A stretch of DNA of 64,000 bases from Echiichthys vipera (Eukaryota > Chordata > Actinopteri > Perciformes > Trachinidae), in assembly GCA_963691815.1 (NCBI GenBank), contig OY829645.1:18176672-18240671 (forward strand). Direction: 5' to 3'. The notes beneath the pieces are model-generated. The model made no database searches. It had not been told where the DNA came from and was given only the letters and a program-made list of their open reading frames with translations. Below, piece after piece: positions 1 to 10,922 of the stretch. Numbering within the stretch: position 1 is the stretch's first letter; each line of letters opens with the position of its first letter. A program made the translations under genes and the position numbers.

Positions 1-1235
1 AATTGGTGTAATGTGCTCACATTTTTTGGTCTTTGTTAGAACTCTAGCAGCAGCGTTCTGAACGAGCTGTAGCTGCCTGACAGTGTTTTTGGGAAGACCT
101 ACAAGGAGACCATTACAGTAGTCTAGCCTACTGGTTATAAAGGCATGGACAAGTTTTTCTAAGTCTTGAGCTGACATGAGCCCTCTAAGTCTTGTTACAT
201 TTTTGAGGTGATAGTAGGCCGATTTTGTTACTGATTTGATGTGACTGTCGAAATGTAAATCAGTATCCATAATAACCCCAAGATTTCTGGCTTTATTTGA
301 GGTTTTCAGGGACAGTGATTGAAGGTGTTGGATGACTTTAGACCTTTCTTTCTTAGCACAAAAACAATTATCTCAGTTTTATCCTCATTTAGTTGAAGGA
401 AATTTTGGCACATCCAGTGTTTGACCTGCTCAATGCACTGGCACAGTAGATCTATGGGGCGATAGTCATTTGGTGATAGCGCTACATAGATTTGGGTGTC
501 ATCGGCATAGCAATGGTGGTCAATGTTATTATTTTGCATGATTTGTCCTAGTGGGAGCATATAGATATTAAATAAAGTCGGCCCCAAGATTGAACCTTGG
601 GGGACTCCACACGTTACGTTGGTTTGTTCTGATACAAAGTCGCCAATGGAAACAAAATAGTTCCTATCTTGTAGATATGACTTGAACCAGTTTAGGACTG
701 TGCCTGAGAGCCCCACCCAGTTTTCCAACCTGTCCAAAAGTATTGAGTGGTCGACAGTGTCAAATGCAGCACTGAGGTCCAATAGCATTAGTACTGAAGT
801 TTTGCCAGAGTCTGTGTTAAGACGGATGTCATTTATAACTTTAATAAGGGCCGTCTCTGTGCTATGAAAAGGTCTAAATCCTGACTGGAGGTTGTTGTGG
901 CAGCCAGTAGAAGCCAAGAAGTAATTTAGTTGTTGGAGTACAACTTTCTCAATTATTTTACTTATGAATGGTAGATTTGAAATTGGTCTGATAATAGAGG
1001 CATCTAGGCTCCGCTTTTTTAGAAGAGGTTTAATGACTGCAGTTTTGAAGGCCTTTGGGAAATTGCCCGATTGAATAGAGTTATTAACTATTTGCAATAC
1101 GTCTGTTGATAGGCAGTCAAAAACATTCTTAAAGAAGTTGGTAGGTAAAGCATCGAGACAGCAGGTGGTTGGCTTTAGATCGGTCACTGTTTCCACTAGA
1201 GTTTTAGAGTCTATGGCATTAAAGCTTGCCATCAT
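1..1235 (-). pseudogene. L2 LINE ORF2, reverse transcriptase half (frameshifted)
   Basis: The main open segment (1235 down to 306, 309 aa) is a LINE reverse transcriptase that copies element RNA at the nicked target. It shows motif A (DLSAAFDTVDH), motif B (VPQGSILGP) and the catalytic YADD box of motif C. It is separated from the endonuclease half by a one-base frameshift near 1235. Below about 350 the reading frame shifts again and continues to base 1 as the thumb region (SAQDLEKLVHAF, then LQLVQNAAARVL), matching the copy at 41.7-42.3 kb. The protein would be one polypeptide in a living element. Family assignment is strong; this copy cannot make a full enzyme. Confidence 0.87.
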
Positions 1236-2572
1236 TGCTGTCTTATTTTGGCCTTAACGGGTGGTGTTCCAACTTTTTTGTTTGAGATATTGATGGCACG
1301 TCTGATGCCTTCCATTTTATCAGTATAAAAGAATGCAAACTCATTGCATTTCTGTGTGGAATGGAGTTCGGCTGGTATTTGTGTTGGGGGGTTGGTCAGT
1401 CTGTCGACAGTTGCAAATAGGGTTTTGGCCTTATTAGTGTTGCTGTTTATGATATTGGAGAAGAATGTTTCTCTAGCACTTTTTAAGACTAAATTGTAGG
1501 CCTGGAGCCTCTCTTTATAGATGTCATGGTGACTATGAAGTTTTGTATTTCGCCAGATTCGTTCAGCCTTCCTGCACTCTCTTCTCTGGGCTGTTACAAC
1601 AGCAGCTTTTCTCCAGGGTGCCTTTTGCTTACCAGAAATCGTTTTAACTGTAACCGGTGCAATGACATCTATGATATTCACAATTTTGGAATTAAAGTTG
1701 TTTACAAGATCATCAGCATGGCATGGGTTTAGAGGTGGTAGCGAGGAGATGGCATTTTTAAAGAGTACATTAGCATGTTCATTGATGTAGCGCTTTTTGA
1801 CATTCTTTGATTCTGTTTGTGTCTCCGTAATTAAAGAAATATTAAAGAAAACACAGAAGTGATCAGACAAGGAAAGATCAGTCACAAGAACATCAGAAAC
1901 ATTGAGACCTTTTGTGATAATCAGGTCCAGGGTGTGTCCTTTACAATGAGTAGCCTCTTTCACATGTTGAGACAGGTCAAATGTATCTAAAATAGTAAAA
2001 AGTTCCTTTGCACCCTTGCCATTCGAATCATCAATATGAAAATTAAAGTCACCAGTTATAACTAGGCAGTCAAAGTCAGTGGAGATACTAGACAATAATT
2101 CGGTAAAAAAATTAGCTGAGTATTTAGGTGGCCTGTAAATAATTAACAGAATAATTTTGGGAGAGCATTTCAACACAGCACACAGGTATTCGAATGATGT
2201 AAAATAACCAAGTGACATCTGTTTCCCCTGAAATATATTTTTAAATATAGCAGCAACCCCTCCCCCCCTTTTCCCAGATCTACATACATCAATAAAGTTA
2301 TAGTTGGGGGGTGCTGTCTCGATCAGAATGCTTGCACTGTTATTTTGCTCCAGCCATGTTTCAGTTAAAAACATAAAATCAAGTTTGGAAGTAGTAATAA
2401 AATCGTTGACTAAAAATGATTTGTTATTCAGAGACCTAACATTGAGCAGACCCATCCTGATGGTGTTATTGACAGGCTTCGATGTTGACTTTGATTTGGA
2501 GAGGAGAGGAATGAGATTGTTTAGGTTAGCAGGGTGTCTACGTTTCCCAATGTTCTCTCTCTTGGTAGTCAC
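1232..2572 (-). pseudogene. L2 LINE ORF2, APE endonuclease half
   Basis: A 446-aa open segment carrying an apurinic/apyrimidinic-type endonuclease, the enzyme that nicks target DNA for target-primed reverse transcription. Diagnostic motifs in order are LLNVRSLNNK near residue 42 (metal-binding Asn), FLTETWL near 68 (Glu), TGDFNFHID near 170 (Asp/Asn) and LSDHFCVFF near 237 (the SDH catalytic block). Residues 260-446 are the basic linker that precedes the reverse transcriptase. It ends early at a stop caused by the frameshift that separates it from the RT half; the two halves overlap by four bases. No endonuclease catalytic motif looks damaged. Confidence 0.87.
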
Positions 2573-2745
2573 AACAGGAATGTAGAAGGTGCCAAGCTTT
2601 GACGTAGGCAGCCTTGGGCCCAGCTGATAATGTGGTCTACTGCTGAACCCTGTTTTGTATCAATAATATTCAGGACTGCTGTCAGGGCGGGGCGGGGGTG
2701 GCCATGAGGGGGAGGAGGAGTGGGCAGCGTCAGAGCTGGAATGAA

Positions 2746-3912
2746 CTACTGGAGGTGGACGTTGAGGGCGAAGAGGGGGTTTACGTAAGAGGGGCGGAGT
2801 AGGGCTGAGGGTTTGTGAAGCACACCTTTGTGGAGGGGGGGAGGAGGTGGGAGGGAGGTGCCACTGAGATGACGCTGAGGGGGGGAACGCTGAGGTCGGT
2901 CAAGGGGAGTAAAAATAGGAGTAGGGCGGGGAGTGGGTGGGGGTAGCTCCCGGAACTCCAAAGGGGATAAGGGGGGAGAAAGGCTTACTTGAGGGAGGGA
3001 GAAGGATGGAGACCTGGATTTAGGCTTGGGGGGTGTGGGGGAGGGATCTTCAAGCCCATTTGAAATGAAAGGGGAGGTAGAGGGGGATGGACACGTCTCC
3101 TCTTTGCTCCGGTGTCTCTCATGGTCAGCGCTCTCCTTTTGCAATGGCGGTCCTCCTTCGACGTTCATGATAAGCTGTGTTGTGTCTGTCTTATCCGTTG
3201 GTTCCTCTTGTCTCTTGTCCTTAGCAGTGATGATAGATGGATGACGCAGGAAGTAAGACATGTTGGTCATGAAAAGCTTTACTCCCAGCTTATTTAGACA
3301 AAGTCCGTCTGCCTTAAAAAGATGCCTGCGGTCCCAGAAAAAGCTAAAATTGTCAATAAAATGCATCGAACGAGCAAGAAAAACGCTGGAGAGCCATTCA
3401 TTCAGCGAGTAAAGTCGACTGAATCTCTCAGCTCCTCTCCTGATCGGGGGTAGAGGACCACTGATAAACACCTCAGCATTCACAGCGCTGACTGTTTCAA
3501 AGAGTTTATTAAAGTGCTCTCTCAGCTCACTTGATTGTTGTTTTTCAATGTCATTAAAACCAATGTGCAGATGATTACTCCTATTTATTTCCTCTTTTTC
3601 TCGCGTTCTAGTCTTTTCCATTTGCCGTCGGTAGCGTTCTACTCTTGCTCTAATTATTCTCCCTTTCTCCAAAAAAAGGTGTTTTTCCCCACTTTTTTTG
3701 TTTCCAAGGCAGGGATCCGTTTTCAAATGAATAAAGCAAATCAGACCAAATGTATGAATTGAACAGTGAATAAGCACAGTAACACATAATGTGAACTTTC
3801 TCTTGGCTGATAATCCTGTGGCGGTATTTGTCAGTGATAGAATTGCATCAACACATTCCTTAAAATAAAAATGTTGTGATAGTGACTTAATATATCTTAA
3901 TAATGTGTTCAA
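2746..3912 (-). CDS. L2 LINE ORF1-like protein with SGNH-esterase remnant
   Basis: Open for 388 aa. Residues about 117-215 resemble the esterase domain of L2/CR1 ORF1 proteins: HIGFNDI corresponds to the Asn block, SGPLPPIRRG follows, and KADGLCLN corresponds to the terminal catalytic block that normally reads DGLH. The His is a Cys here, and the N-terminal GDS serine block is missing, its place taken by unrelated sequence (residues 1-100, including a hydrophobic stretch). So the domain is probably catalytically dead. Residues 255-380 are proline/serine-rich and basic, typical of nucleic-acid-binding ORF1 tails. The gene lies 174 bp upstream of ORF2. The start codon is arbitrary because the 5' part appears replaced. 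Confidence 0.72.
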   Translation of the reverse strand: MNTLLRYIKSLSQHFYFKECVDAILSLTNTATGLSAKRKFTLCVTVLIHCSIHTFGLICFIHLKTDPCLGNKKSGEKHLFLEKGRIIRARVERYRRQMEKTRTREKEEINRSNHLHIGFNDIEKQQSSELREHFNKLFETVSAVNAEVFISGPLPPIRRGAERFSRLYSLNEWLSSVFLARSMHFIDNFSFFWDRRHLFKADGLCLNKLGVKLFMTNMSYFLRHPSIITAKDKRQEEPTDKTDTTQLIMNVEGGPPLQKESADHERHRSKEETCPSPSTSPFISNGLEDPSPTPPKPKSRSPSFSLPQVSLSPPLSPLEFRELPPPTPRPTPIFTPLDRPQRSPPQRHLSGTSLPPPPPLHKGVLHKPSALLRPSYVNPLFALNVHLQ

Positions 3913-4630
3913 ATAAAATACTCAATGATAAGATACAGTATGATCGCATGACACATGCATACAGAATGGGATAAACATAAAATATAACCATTAGTTGATT
4001 TAGTCATGTCAGTACTTATAGCATTGTTTAGATATCACAACATTTCTGTAACTGGCAATTTTGGTCATGGAAAGATAAGAGTAATTTCAAACAACACAAA
4101 TTCATTTACAGATTAATAAATTGCACATAACAGTTTACACTTACTTTAATAGTTGTTTTTAAGAACTTACTAAGAACAAGTCTCTGGTCTTCTCATCAGA
4201 TCAGTTAAGAAGTCTGTGAGGAGCTGTGCTTGGACTGAGGAAAGGAATGCGGGCCTCTTGAGGGCAATATAAATGTCTTACTCATGGAGAGAAAGAAGGG
4301 GAGAAGTATATTTTGTTTCTAAAAGCAAAACTGATTAATTTAAATTCCTGACAGTGTCTTTTTGTCTTTCAAAAATTTGTCTTACATGGTGTTTTATTGA
4401 ACGACCGTGATGTCATTTTCTTCACTCTTTAATGAGTTCCTCTAAAAGGTCAAAAGGTTATGAGAATGAAGAATGGAGGGGGATGTCATTGCTGGGCCAA
4501 GGGCCAGAAAGAGAGGGGCCCAAAACACATGCAGTTTCCCTGTTGGCATGAGGGGTCTCTGATATATCAGACTGATATTTAGGGGTGTCATCACGAATAG
4601 TATACCCTTACTTTGAAGATGACAAAGGGC
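3913..4630. other. AT-rich spacer, nothing recognised
   Basis: I see no coding sequence, repeat family or structured element here. The sequence is AT-rich with short homopolymer runs and separates two LINE copies. Confidence 0.5.
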
Positions 4631-4998
4631 ATTATTTCCTACACCATTGTGTCAGCTAGTACAGCAGTGGTATAGCCACAGCAGATATTCTATCAAATCC
4701 TGTTCAAATGTTTTCTCTAATTTTGATATCCGGCATATAAATATCAGGTTGTACAGCTGTTTCTAAGGTTCCTGAGTTTAGAGAAAATTGGTTGAGTCGA
4801 TTTTGAATAGTTAGAATTGTATCATTAAAGAAGTCACGAAATTGTTACTACAGAGGGTTATAGGAATATGTGACCTAGAGCTGTGGCTCTTTGTCAACCT
4901 GGCTACAGTGCTGAAAAGAAATCTAGGATTGTTATTATTTTCCTCTATTAAAGCTTAATAGAGAGTATTAGGCCATCGTTTTAAGACTTTCTCGCCAA

Positions 4999-5480
4999 TT
5001 AATTGAGATTCTTCCATTTACTTTCCAATTTTTGCAATAATTGTTTTAATTTTCGGGTTTGTGAGTTATACCATGGAGCTAACTCCCTCTGTTTCATTAT
5101 CTTCTTTTTTAAAGTTAAATTCTGTGGGAAGACTATTAAGTGTGTAATTTCTACACCATCAGCCGAAACAAGGTCGAGGGTATGATTAAAACAGTGAGTA
5201 GATTTATGTACACTTCGACTAAAACCAATCGAATCTAATAGAGAGATAAATGCAATACTAAGGCTATTTTTTATCAATGTCCATGTGAATATTAAAATCT
5301 CCTACAATGATTACTTTATGAGATTTAAGGACTAAATTTGACAGAAACTCTGAGAAATCAGATAGAAATTCAGAGTATGGATCAGGAGCACAGTACACTA
5401 TAACTACTATAAGTATAATTGGCTGCACAGTTTTCCAGGTTGAATATGAAGGACTAAGAACAAGACTTTCAAATGAATTA
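4999..5480 (-). pseudogene. LINE copy A endonuclease remnant
   Basis: Translation of the minus strand gives the second half of an APE endonuclease, with IAFISLLDSIGFSRSVHKST followed by a degenerate HTLDLV block. The same peptide order occurs in copy B (15011-14385), where the VGDFDINVD and LSDHYLTF catalytic blocks survive. In copy A about 90 codons remain open and the SDH block is lost through a deletion. It is a fossil with no likely product. Confidence 0.75.
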
Positions 5481-5959
5481 TAATCAGATTAGACTAGGGT
5501 TGATTAATATTGATTAAAACGCCTCCTCCTCGACCACTGCCTCGAGGAATATGAGTATTAATATGACTGGGAGGAGTGGATTCATTTAGGCTAAAATATT
5601 CTTCATGACACAGCCAGGTTTCAGTCAGACACAGTTAGATAAAGCTTTAGATGGCAGAGATCTGATGTTTAAAAGTCCACCTTTTATTTTCTGATATTGT
5701 TGCATTATTGCATTTGGTGTTGATTTGTATCAAGTTTTGCTGTATGGCTCCTCTTCTGTTAATTTTTTGATTTAATTAATTTAGATGACCATGAGGCACA
5801 CAGCGTTTGTATAGGATACTGAGCTGAAAAGTGATCCGCAGGGAGCGCAGAGAGGTGTGTGGAAGACTGCAACTCTGCTTCCTGTGCGTCTGTGGTAAGG
5901 GCAGCGCAGAAAGTTGTATTAAACTGTGACTCTGCATCCTGATCCCATCACTGGGTTGT

Positions 5960-7053
5960 TGTCAGGAGGTGGTGGTGGTGCAGGACTTGACAGTCAGGTC
6001 AATGTTAGCAGATAAAAGTCTTGACCCCTGCTGGGTTAGGGTGCAGACCGTCGTGTTTAAAAAGCCTGGGTCTGTTAAAAAAGTCGTAAAGTTGTCCACA
6101 AACGGAATACTTTTCCCCAGGCAGTATCCTTTAAGCCACAGGTGCAACTGCTGGAGGCGACTGTACATGACGTCACCAAAGCGCAGCGGGGAAGCGGGCC
6201 GAAAATGATTAGTCTCTTCCCCATGTCTAGCAGGCGGTCCACCGTGGACCTAAAGTCCTGCTTGAAGACCTCGGACTGGCGGTCTGCAGGTCCAGCATGG
6301 AGGCCGAGTTGTGCTGTGAAGTGTCCTGAGATAATTTTTTTGTTATGATTTGGCACTATAAATAAAATTGAATTGAACACAGCTGGAGGGCGGAGGACTT
6401 GGCGGCAGAACGTCTGGCCACCGCGTATCCTCACATGCCTGACCATCGAGATCCCGACAACCAGCTTGGAGGGAATGCGCTGTTGCTAGCCGGCTCCTGG
6501 GTCGGCGAGAGCCAAGACCGACTGGATGGACGGATCCTGGGGACGAGCTGGAGCACACACCCAGCAGAGGGGAAATCCTGCAGGCTTAGGATGTCATACC
6601 TGTTATCCAGTAGTAGATCCGGAGGCGGAGGAGGGAGAGATGGGTGAGCCCCAGTGCCCCTGTTCACCACTGACCAAGGTTCACTGGGCTCGACTGGAGT
6701 TTAGCACACCGGAACCGGAGCCACCGCTCTGTCCTCCCTGGTGGAGCACTGCGAAGGCAGGAGGTGAGGACCTCCTGGGCGAAGGCAGGAGGTGAGGGGT
6801 TCCGAAGACTTGGGCTTGGCTCCCTGCGGGACTCGGTGAGTGCTGGTGCTGGAGATCCGGTGGTGATGGAGCCAGTCCATGGCAGGGTGGTGTTATTAAC
6901 AGCGTCGGAAGCCCTAAGATGGGCGACGAACTTCACCTGTGTCGTGGCGACGGTGGAGAGATCCAGGAGGATTTTGTCTCTCTCCCTGAGGTCAGCCTTC
7001 AGACCACAGACGTTCTGCCTCAGTTTTGAGAGGATGGGGAGACAGGACTCCAC
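5960..7053 (-). pseudogene. LINE copy A ORF1 (esterase plus Pro-rich) remnant
   Basis: Several short frames on the minus strand together resemble an ORF1: a 7053-6664 segment with heptad-like leucines (LSKLRQNVCGLKADLRERDK, possible coiled coil), a proline-rich segment near 6650-6430, then VRHVRIRGGQTF and a KRLIIFGPLPRC esterase-type block near 6240-6180, and the distal block FRLWTTLRLF. The order equals that of copy B. The frame is broken in several places, including by a LINE-tail insertion at 6321-6377. Esterase domain identification rests on the GPLP block and on the VxR-H-V(R) segment that follows the expected serine block. Confidence 0.66.
6321..6377 (+). mobile_element. 57-bp LINE 3'-tail insertion
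   Basis: Copy B reads continuously through this point, whereas copy A carries an extra segment beginning gtgtcctgagataa and ending in ttgaattgaa. This is the extreme 3' end of a fish LINE whose longer copies occur at 8381-8667 and about 35800-36053. The tail-only length suggests a maximally 5'-truncated retrotransposition event. Any target duplication is masked by the ttgaa tail. Confidence 0.75.
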
Positions 7054-7090
7054 AGGGAGGTGAGTTTAATTCCGGTCCTGGAGCCAAATG

Positions 7091-7955
7091 TCCAGGAGAC
7101 CTTCTTCACATCTGGGCAGGCAGCCCTTTCTTCACTAAATGAACAAGCGTTAAAGCAATTGTTCCACATTTGTGAACTATTCTTATTTTCTATAAGATCA
7201 ATACACGGCCGCATATAGTAAATTGACGTAATTCAACTTGTTGATTCCTTGTTAGACATTATATTCCCGACACCAATCAGAACTTAATGTGTGGTGAGGC
7301 ATGACTCCCCTTGAAAAATAGTGAGAACAAAAGTCCTGTCATACCCTCATTTCTCTGCACAACAGAAAATAGCGAGTGGTAAGATGACTCCTACCCTCTA
7401 TTTCACTGGCTAAAGGCTCAAGTTTTGAGTTCAGCGAGCTCTACAGGACACACCACTACTTGCTAGGCCAGATGAGTGAAAAGCATCATTTTGTCTGAGG
7501 GCTGTAGGAAAAACACTGTTGCCATATCAAGACAGCCAATAGATGATTGGGCATTTACCCTTTTACTGAAATACCATTTTCATGGTTCTTCCAGTACTCT
7601 GTCATCTCTGTGCATGAGACAGTGATAAGAACAGAAGGCAGCGTCTCTCAAGACTCTTCAGCCGCACCCATGCTTGATTGTTGAGTTTGGGCTCTTGTTC
7701 CGGAAAGGCTAAGACAGAACAGACTAGACTTCTTATCATTTAAAGTTAGCCTCCTGAACCTCCAGCTAATGGTGAAATTTTAACTTATGTAATTCTAGCC
7801 AATAAACCATTTGTTTATTGAATAACCCTGTCAGCGGCAGTCTCACCACTCTTCAAACATATGACAGAGAGAGACTGCAGTTTACACATGCTAATTCAGA
7901 CTACTAATGGACTTTATTGTCTCTGCAGGAGCTGTTGATGTTAAGAAAGAACGAA
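7091..7955. other. Unassigned spacer
   Basis: No gene or known repeat recognised. The interval contains no long open frame and lies between LINE copy A and the gypsy element. Confidence 0.45.
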
Positions 7956-8003
7956 TACCATTGTCACATTATTTTGAAAGATTAACAGTATACTCTGGCC
8001 AGT

Positions 8004-10641
8004 ATGGACTCAGCAGAGGCAGAACGACTGACCGGGACCCTGCGCACCCAGGAATGGTGGATGGTGATTGCAGCTAACATGGGCCATCTCTCTTCCCAGC
8101 TGCAAGACCTACTCGGGCAGATAGAATGACCGGTTTCGGCGGGCCAGTCTCCCATTGCAACCGCCGCTCCTGCCCCGACTTCACCTCTCTCCGGAGCTGG
8201 ATGCAAGTTGGCATCTCCGGTGCTCCTGGTTTGTGCAAGGTTTTTAATTGACTGTTCTTTTCACTAAGAGCTGATGCCTGATGCATTCCCCACTGACAGG
8301 TCCAAGATTGCATTCATGACTTCTTACCTTGCTGATACAGCTAAGGCGTGGGCTTCCGCTGAGTGGGGGCGGGGATCGCGATTTATAGTGCCAAATCATA
8401 ACTAAAGTTATCTCAGGACACTTTACAGAGTAGGTGTAGACCATACTCTATGACTTATTTGCGATTTACATGGACCGGTCAATTCCCCCATTGAGTACAG
8501 CGGCAACGAAAACCTTCCCTATAACAGGCAGGAACATCGAGCAGACCCAGCTCTATGGAGGACGGACGTCTGTCTTGACCGGTTGGGGAGGAAGAAAAGG
8601 AGAGAGAAAGAGAGAAAAGACAGACAGATGGACAGAGACACACTTCCAGAGATCAAGCAACCACAAAAGTAACACTCTGTGATTCTTTCACAGACTTTCA
8701 AGCTGTCGTAACTAAGAATTTTGAACCGGTGTCCTCCAGCAGGGAAAAGGCACAAGAACTGACCAGTTTAAGGCAGCGGCTCCGTGTGCGACCACGCCAT
8801 CCGCTTCCTTACCCTAGCAACGGAGAGCGGTTGGGATCACATGACGCTTTATGACGTTTTTCTGAAGGGGCTAGCTGCTACCATACAGGACCTCCTCGTT
8901 CCCCTGGACTTATCCGACGACCTAGATGCCCTCATTGCTCTCGCCATCAGGACAGCTTAAGCGTCAGCGAGGCGGAGAGTCGGCTGCTGAAGGAAGAGCC
9001 ACCCGTCCTTCTGCACCTAGCTGGTCGACCACCCAGCGTTCTTCACCGGAGCTGCTACCTCATCTCTGCATTGATTGTGAGGAGGATCCCATGCAGCTGG
9101 GAAAAGCCTGACTGACCCCAGAGGAGCGTCGAAAGTGGCTGATGAGGGGAAATGTTTTTACTTTGGAGAGAGCGGCCATCTTGTATCTTAATGTCCGGCA
9201 AAGGGATCCCAGGGGGTTAGTTAGAAGGCCTTGCACCATCACCAAGATCACAGTAATTCACCACACAGCCACATATCTAGAGGGGCTAATCGACTCGGGG
9301 GCAGACAAGAGTCTGATGGACTGGGGCTTAGCTAGAAAGCTAGGTCTAAAATCAGAACCGCTAGCTAGACCCATTAAAGCCAGGGCACTGAATGTTAAAA
9401 AGCTCTTCACTATCACAAACATCAGCGAACCAGTCCAGATGACCATAGACTGTCACCAGGAACACATTCGTCCGTATCTAGTCTCCTCATCCTCTCATTC
9501 TCTAGTCATGGGACATCCATGGCTGTGTTAACATAACCCCTTATGTTGACTGGAAAACGGGAAAGATCAGAGAATGGGGAAAGGATTGTACCAAGAACTG
9601 TGTGTTTTATACTAACGAGGGGGGAAATGTCAAAGAGATTAACCCTTTTTTCTGCTAATCCTGCCAAAGACCCAAAATTCCCAGACCTGAACTCTATCCC
9701 CTCATGTTATCACCACCTCCAGCAGGTCTTCAGCAAGAGGAAGGCTCTGTCTCTTCCCCAAGGGACGCCTGTACTCTGTTTCTGGTCCAGAAAGGGCCGC
9801 CATGAACACCTACATCTCGGCATCACTAGAAGCGGGCTTAATTCGTCCCTCATCGTCTCCAGAAGGGGCAGGGTTTTTCTTTGTTAAGAAGAAAGACCGA
9901 TCCTTGAGACCCTGCATTGACTACAGCCCACTTAATGACATCAATATAAGGAACTGTTACCTTCTTCCCCTCACGTCTACTGTTTTTGACCATCTACAAC
10001 AGGCCAAAATATTCACCAAGTTGGACGTGCGCAACGCCTATCATCTAGTCCGAATTAGAGAGGGTGACGAGTGGAAGACAGGATTCAACACATCCCGTGG
10101 TCACTGTGAATACAGGGTCATGCCCTTTGGACTCACCAATGGACCCGCCATGTTCCAAGCCATGATAAATGATGTTCTGAGAGATTTCCTTGACCATTTT
10201 GTGTACGTTTACCTTGACGATATTCTGATCTATTCTCCCGACCGTGACACTCACCAGGACCATGTAAACCAGGTTTTGAAGGGACTCTTGGACAATGACC
10301 TGTATGTTAAAGCTGAAAAGAGTGTGTTTCATGCCAACATCTTCTCCTTCCTGGGCTTCATTGTAGCTCCTGGAAGAGTGCAGATTGATCCGGCTAAAGT
10401 TAACTGTGGCAGATTGGCCTATACCTGACAGCCGCGTGAAAGTTCAGAAATTTAATGGATTTGCTAACTTTTACAGGCGGTTCGTCAGAGGCTTCAGCGC
10501 AATAGCCTCTCCTCTTCATACTCTTCCCTCCCCCTAGGTGTGGTTCCGCTGGTCTCCAGAGGCAGACAAGGCCTTCCAGACGCTTAAGCACTGCTTCACC
10601 TCGGCTCCCATCCTCACCATGCCGGACCCACAGCGCCAGTC
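8004..10641 (+). pseudogene. Ty3/gypsy (sushi-like) gag-pol, truncated
   Basis: Plus-strand remains of an LTR retrotransposon polyprotein. Gag starts at ATG 8004 (MDSAEAERLTG) and continues through FPTDRSKIAFMTSYL and AKAWASAEWG to 8380, is interrupted by a LINE tail, and resumes near 8668 with CDSFTDFQAVV and ELTSLRQ. The Cys-His nucleocapsid knuckle expected before VRQRD near 9200 is destroyed. Protease has DSGADKSLMD (near 9295) and MGHPWL. Reverse transcriptase has LRPCIDY, FTKLDVRNAYHLV, MPFGLTNGPAMFQ and the active-site YLDD near 10213. RNase H stops near MPDPQR (10630), where a deletion joins the coding region to the 3' LTR; integrase is missing. Several frameshifts. Gypsy family is certain, sushi-type is inferred from the gag start. 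Confidence 0.85.
8381..8667 (-). mobile_element. LINE 3' UTR insertion inside gypsy gag
   Basis: Gag reads AKAWASAEWGRGS up to 8380 and resumes with TLCDSF near 8668; the 287 bp between are foreign. On the minus strand this is a fish LINE 3' UTR: a pyrimidine-rich stretch, then accggtcaagacag, ttcctgcctgttatagg, and the tail gtgtcctgagataactt plus ttggcactataaat. It matches about 35800-36053 on the opposite strand. The terminal ttgaat repeats are absent here. It is non-coding. Confidence 0.82.
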
Positions 10642-10922
10642 TTGTGACATTCATGTATCATTTTGAAAGATTAATCCTACTCTCGTTTCAGGTCACTTTC
10701 CCTGCCTCCTGTGTCACCGGTCTGCTGTGTTCCCTGATTACCTGATTGTGTCCACCTGTGTCACCCTCCCTCATGTGTATATAGTCCTCGTCTTCCCCTG
10801 TCTTGTTGCCAGAGTATATCGTCTGTTTGTGTACCTCTAGCCATTACCCCAGTCAAGAAATTAAAGCCTGCATTTATTGTACCCTGACTGCATTTGAGTC
10901 CTCCTTTGCCCAGTCCTAATAA
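10642..10922 (+). repeat. Gypsy 3' LTR (5' part deleted)
   Basis: This segment matches the fragment at 14009-14310 over the shared stretch ggtcacttgccc/ggtcactttccc, tgattgtgtccacctgtg and ccctcatgtgtatatag. A TATA-like element (tatatag, about 10780) and an attaaa polyadenylation signal (about 10859) suit an LTR. The first bases of the LTR seem lost in the deletion that also removed integrase. It probably ends at about 10922. Confidence 0.72.

Larger units (their letters stand above)
1..3600 (-). mobile_element. L2-type LINE, nearly full length, runs off left edge
   Basis: This is a non-LTR retrotransposon on the minus strand, with ORF1 on the right and ORF2 on the left. ORF2 has an APE-like endonuclease followed by a reverse transcriptase, and ORF1 has an SGNH-esterase-like domain followed by a proline-rich tail, the arrangement of L2/CR1-group LINEs in fish. 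The 3' end lies beyond base 1. Bases 1-244 match 42078-42321 almost perfectly, so both belong to the same family. The right boundary is uncertain: recognisable ORF1 sequence stops near 3600 and sequence to 3912 may be flanking DNA that happens to stay open. The element is dead because ORF2 is frameshifted at least twice. Confidence 0.88.
4640..7090 (-). mobile_element. L2-like LINE copy A (degenerate)
   Basis: A second L2-like family, minus strand, diverged from the element at 1-3.6 kb. From right to left it has a GC-rich ORF1 region (about 7050-5960), a spacer, and an endonuclease region (about 5480-4999) running into a linker with NPRFLFSTVARLT near 4930. The reverse transcriptase is missing, so the 3' half is truncated. 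It aligns along most of its length with copy B at 14.3-17.1 kb. Many stops and indels are present. It carries a 57-bp foreign tail at 6321-6377. Confidence 0.78.

Noticed and set aside
3026..3762. Plus-strand frames opposite LINE ORF1
   Set aside because: They are antisense shadows of the proline-rich ORF1.
9802..10428. Independent reverse transcriptase gene
   Set aside because: It is continuous with gag and protease remnants of one gypsy element on the same strand.
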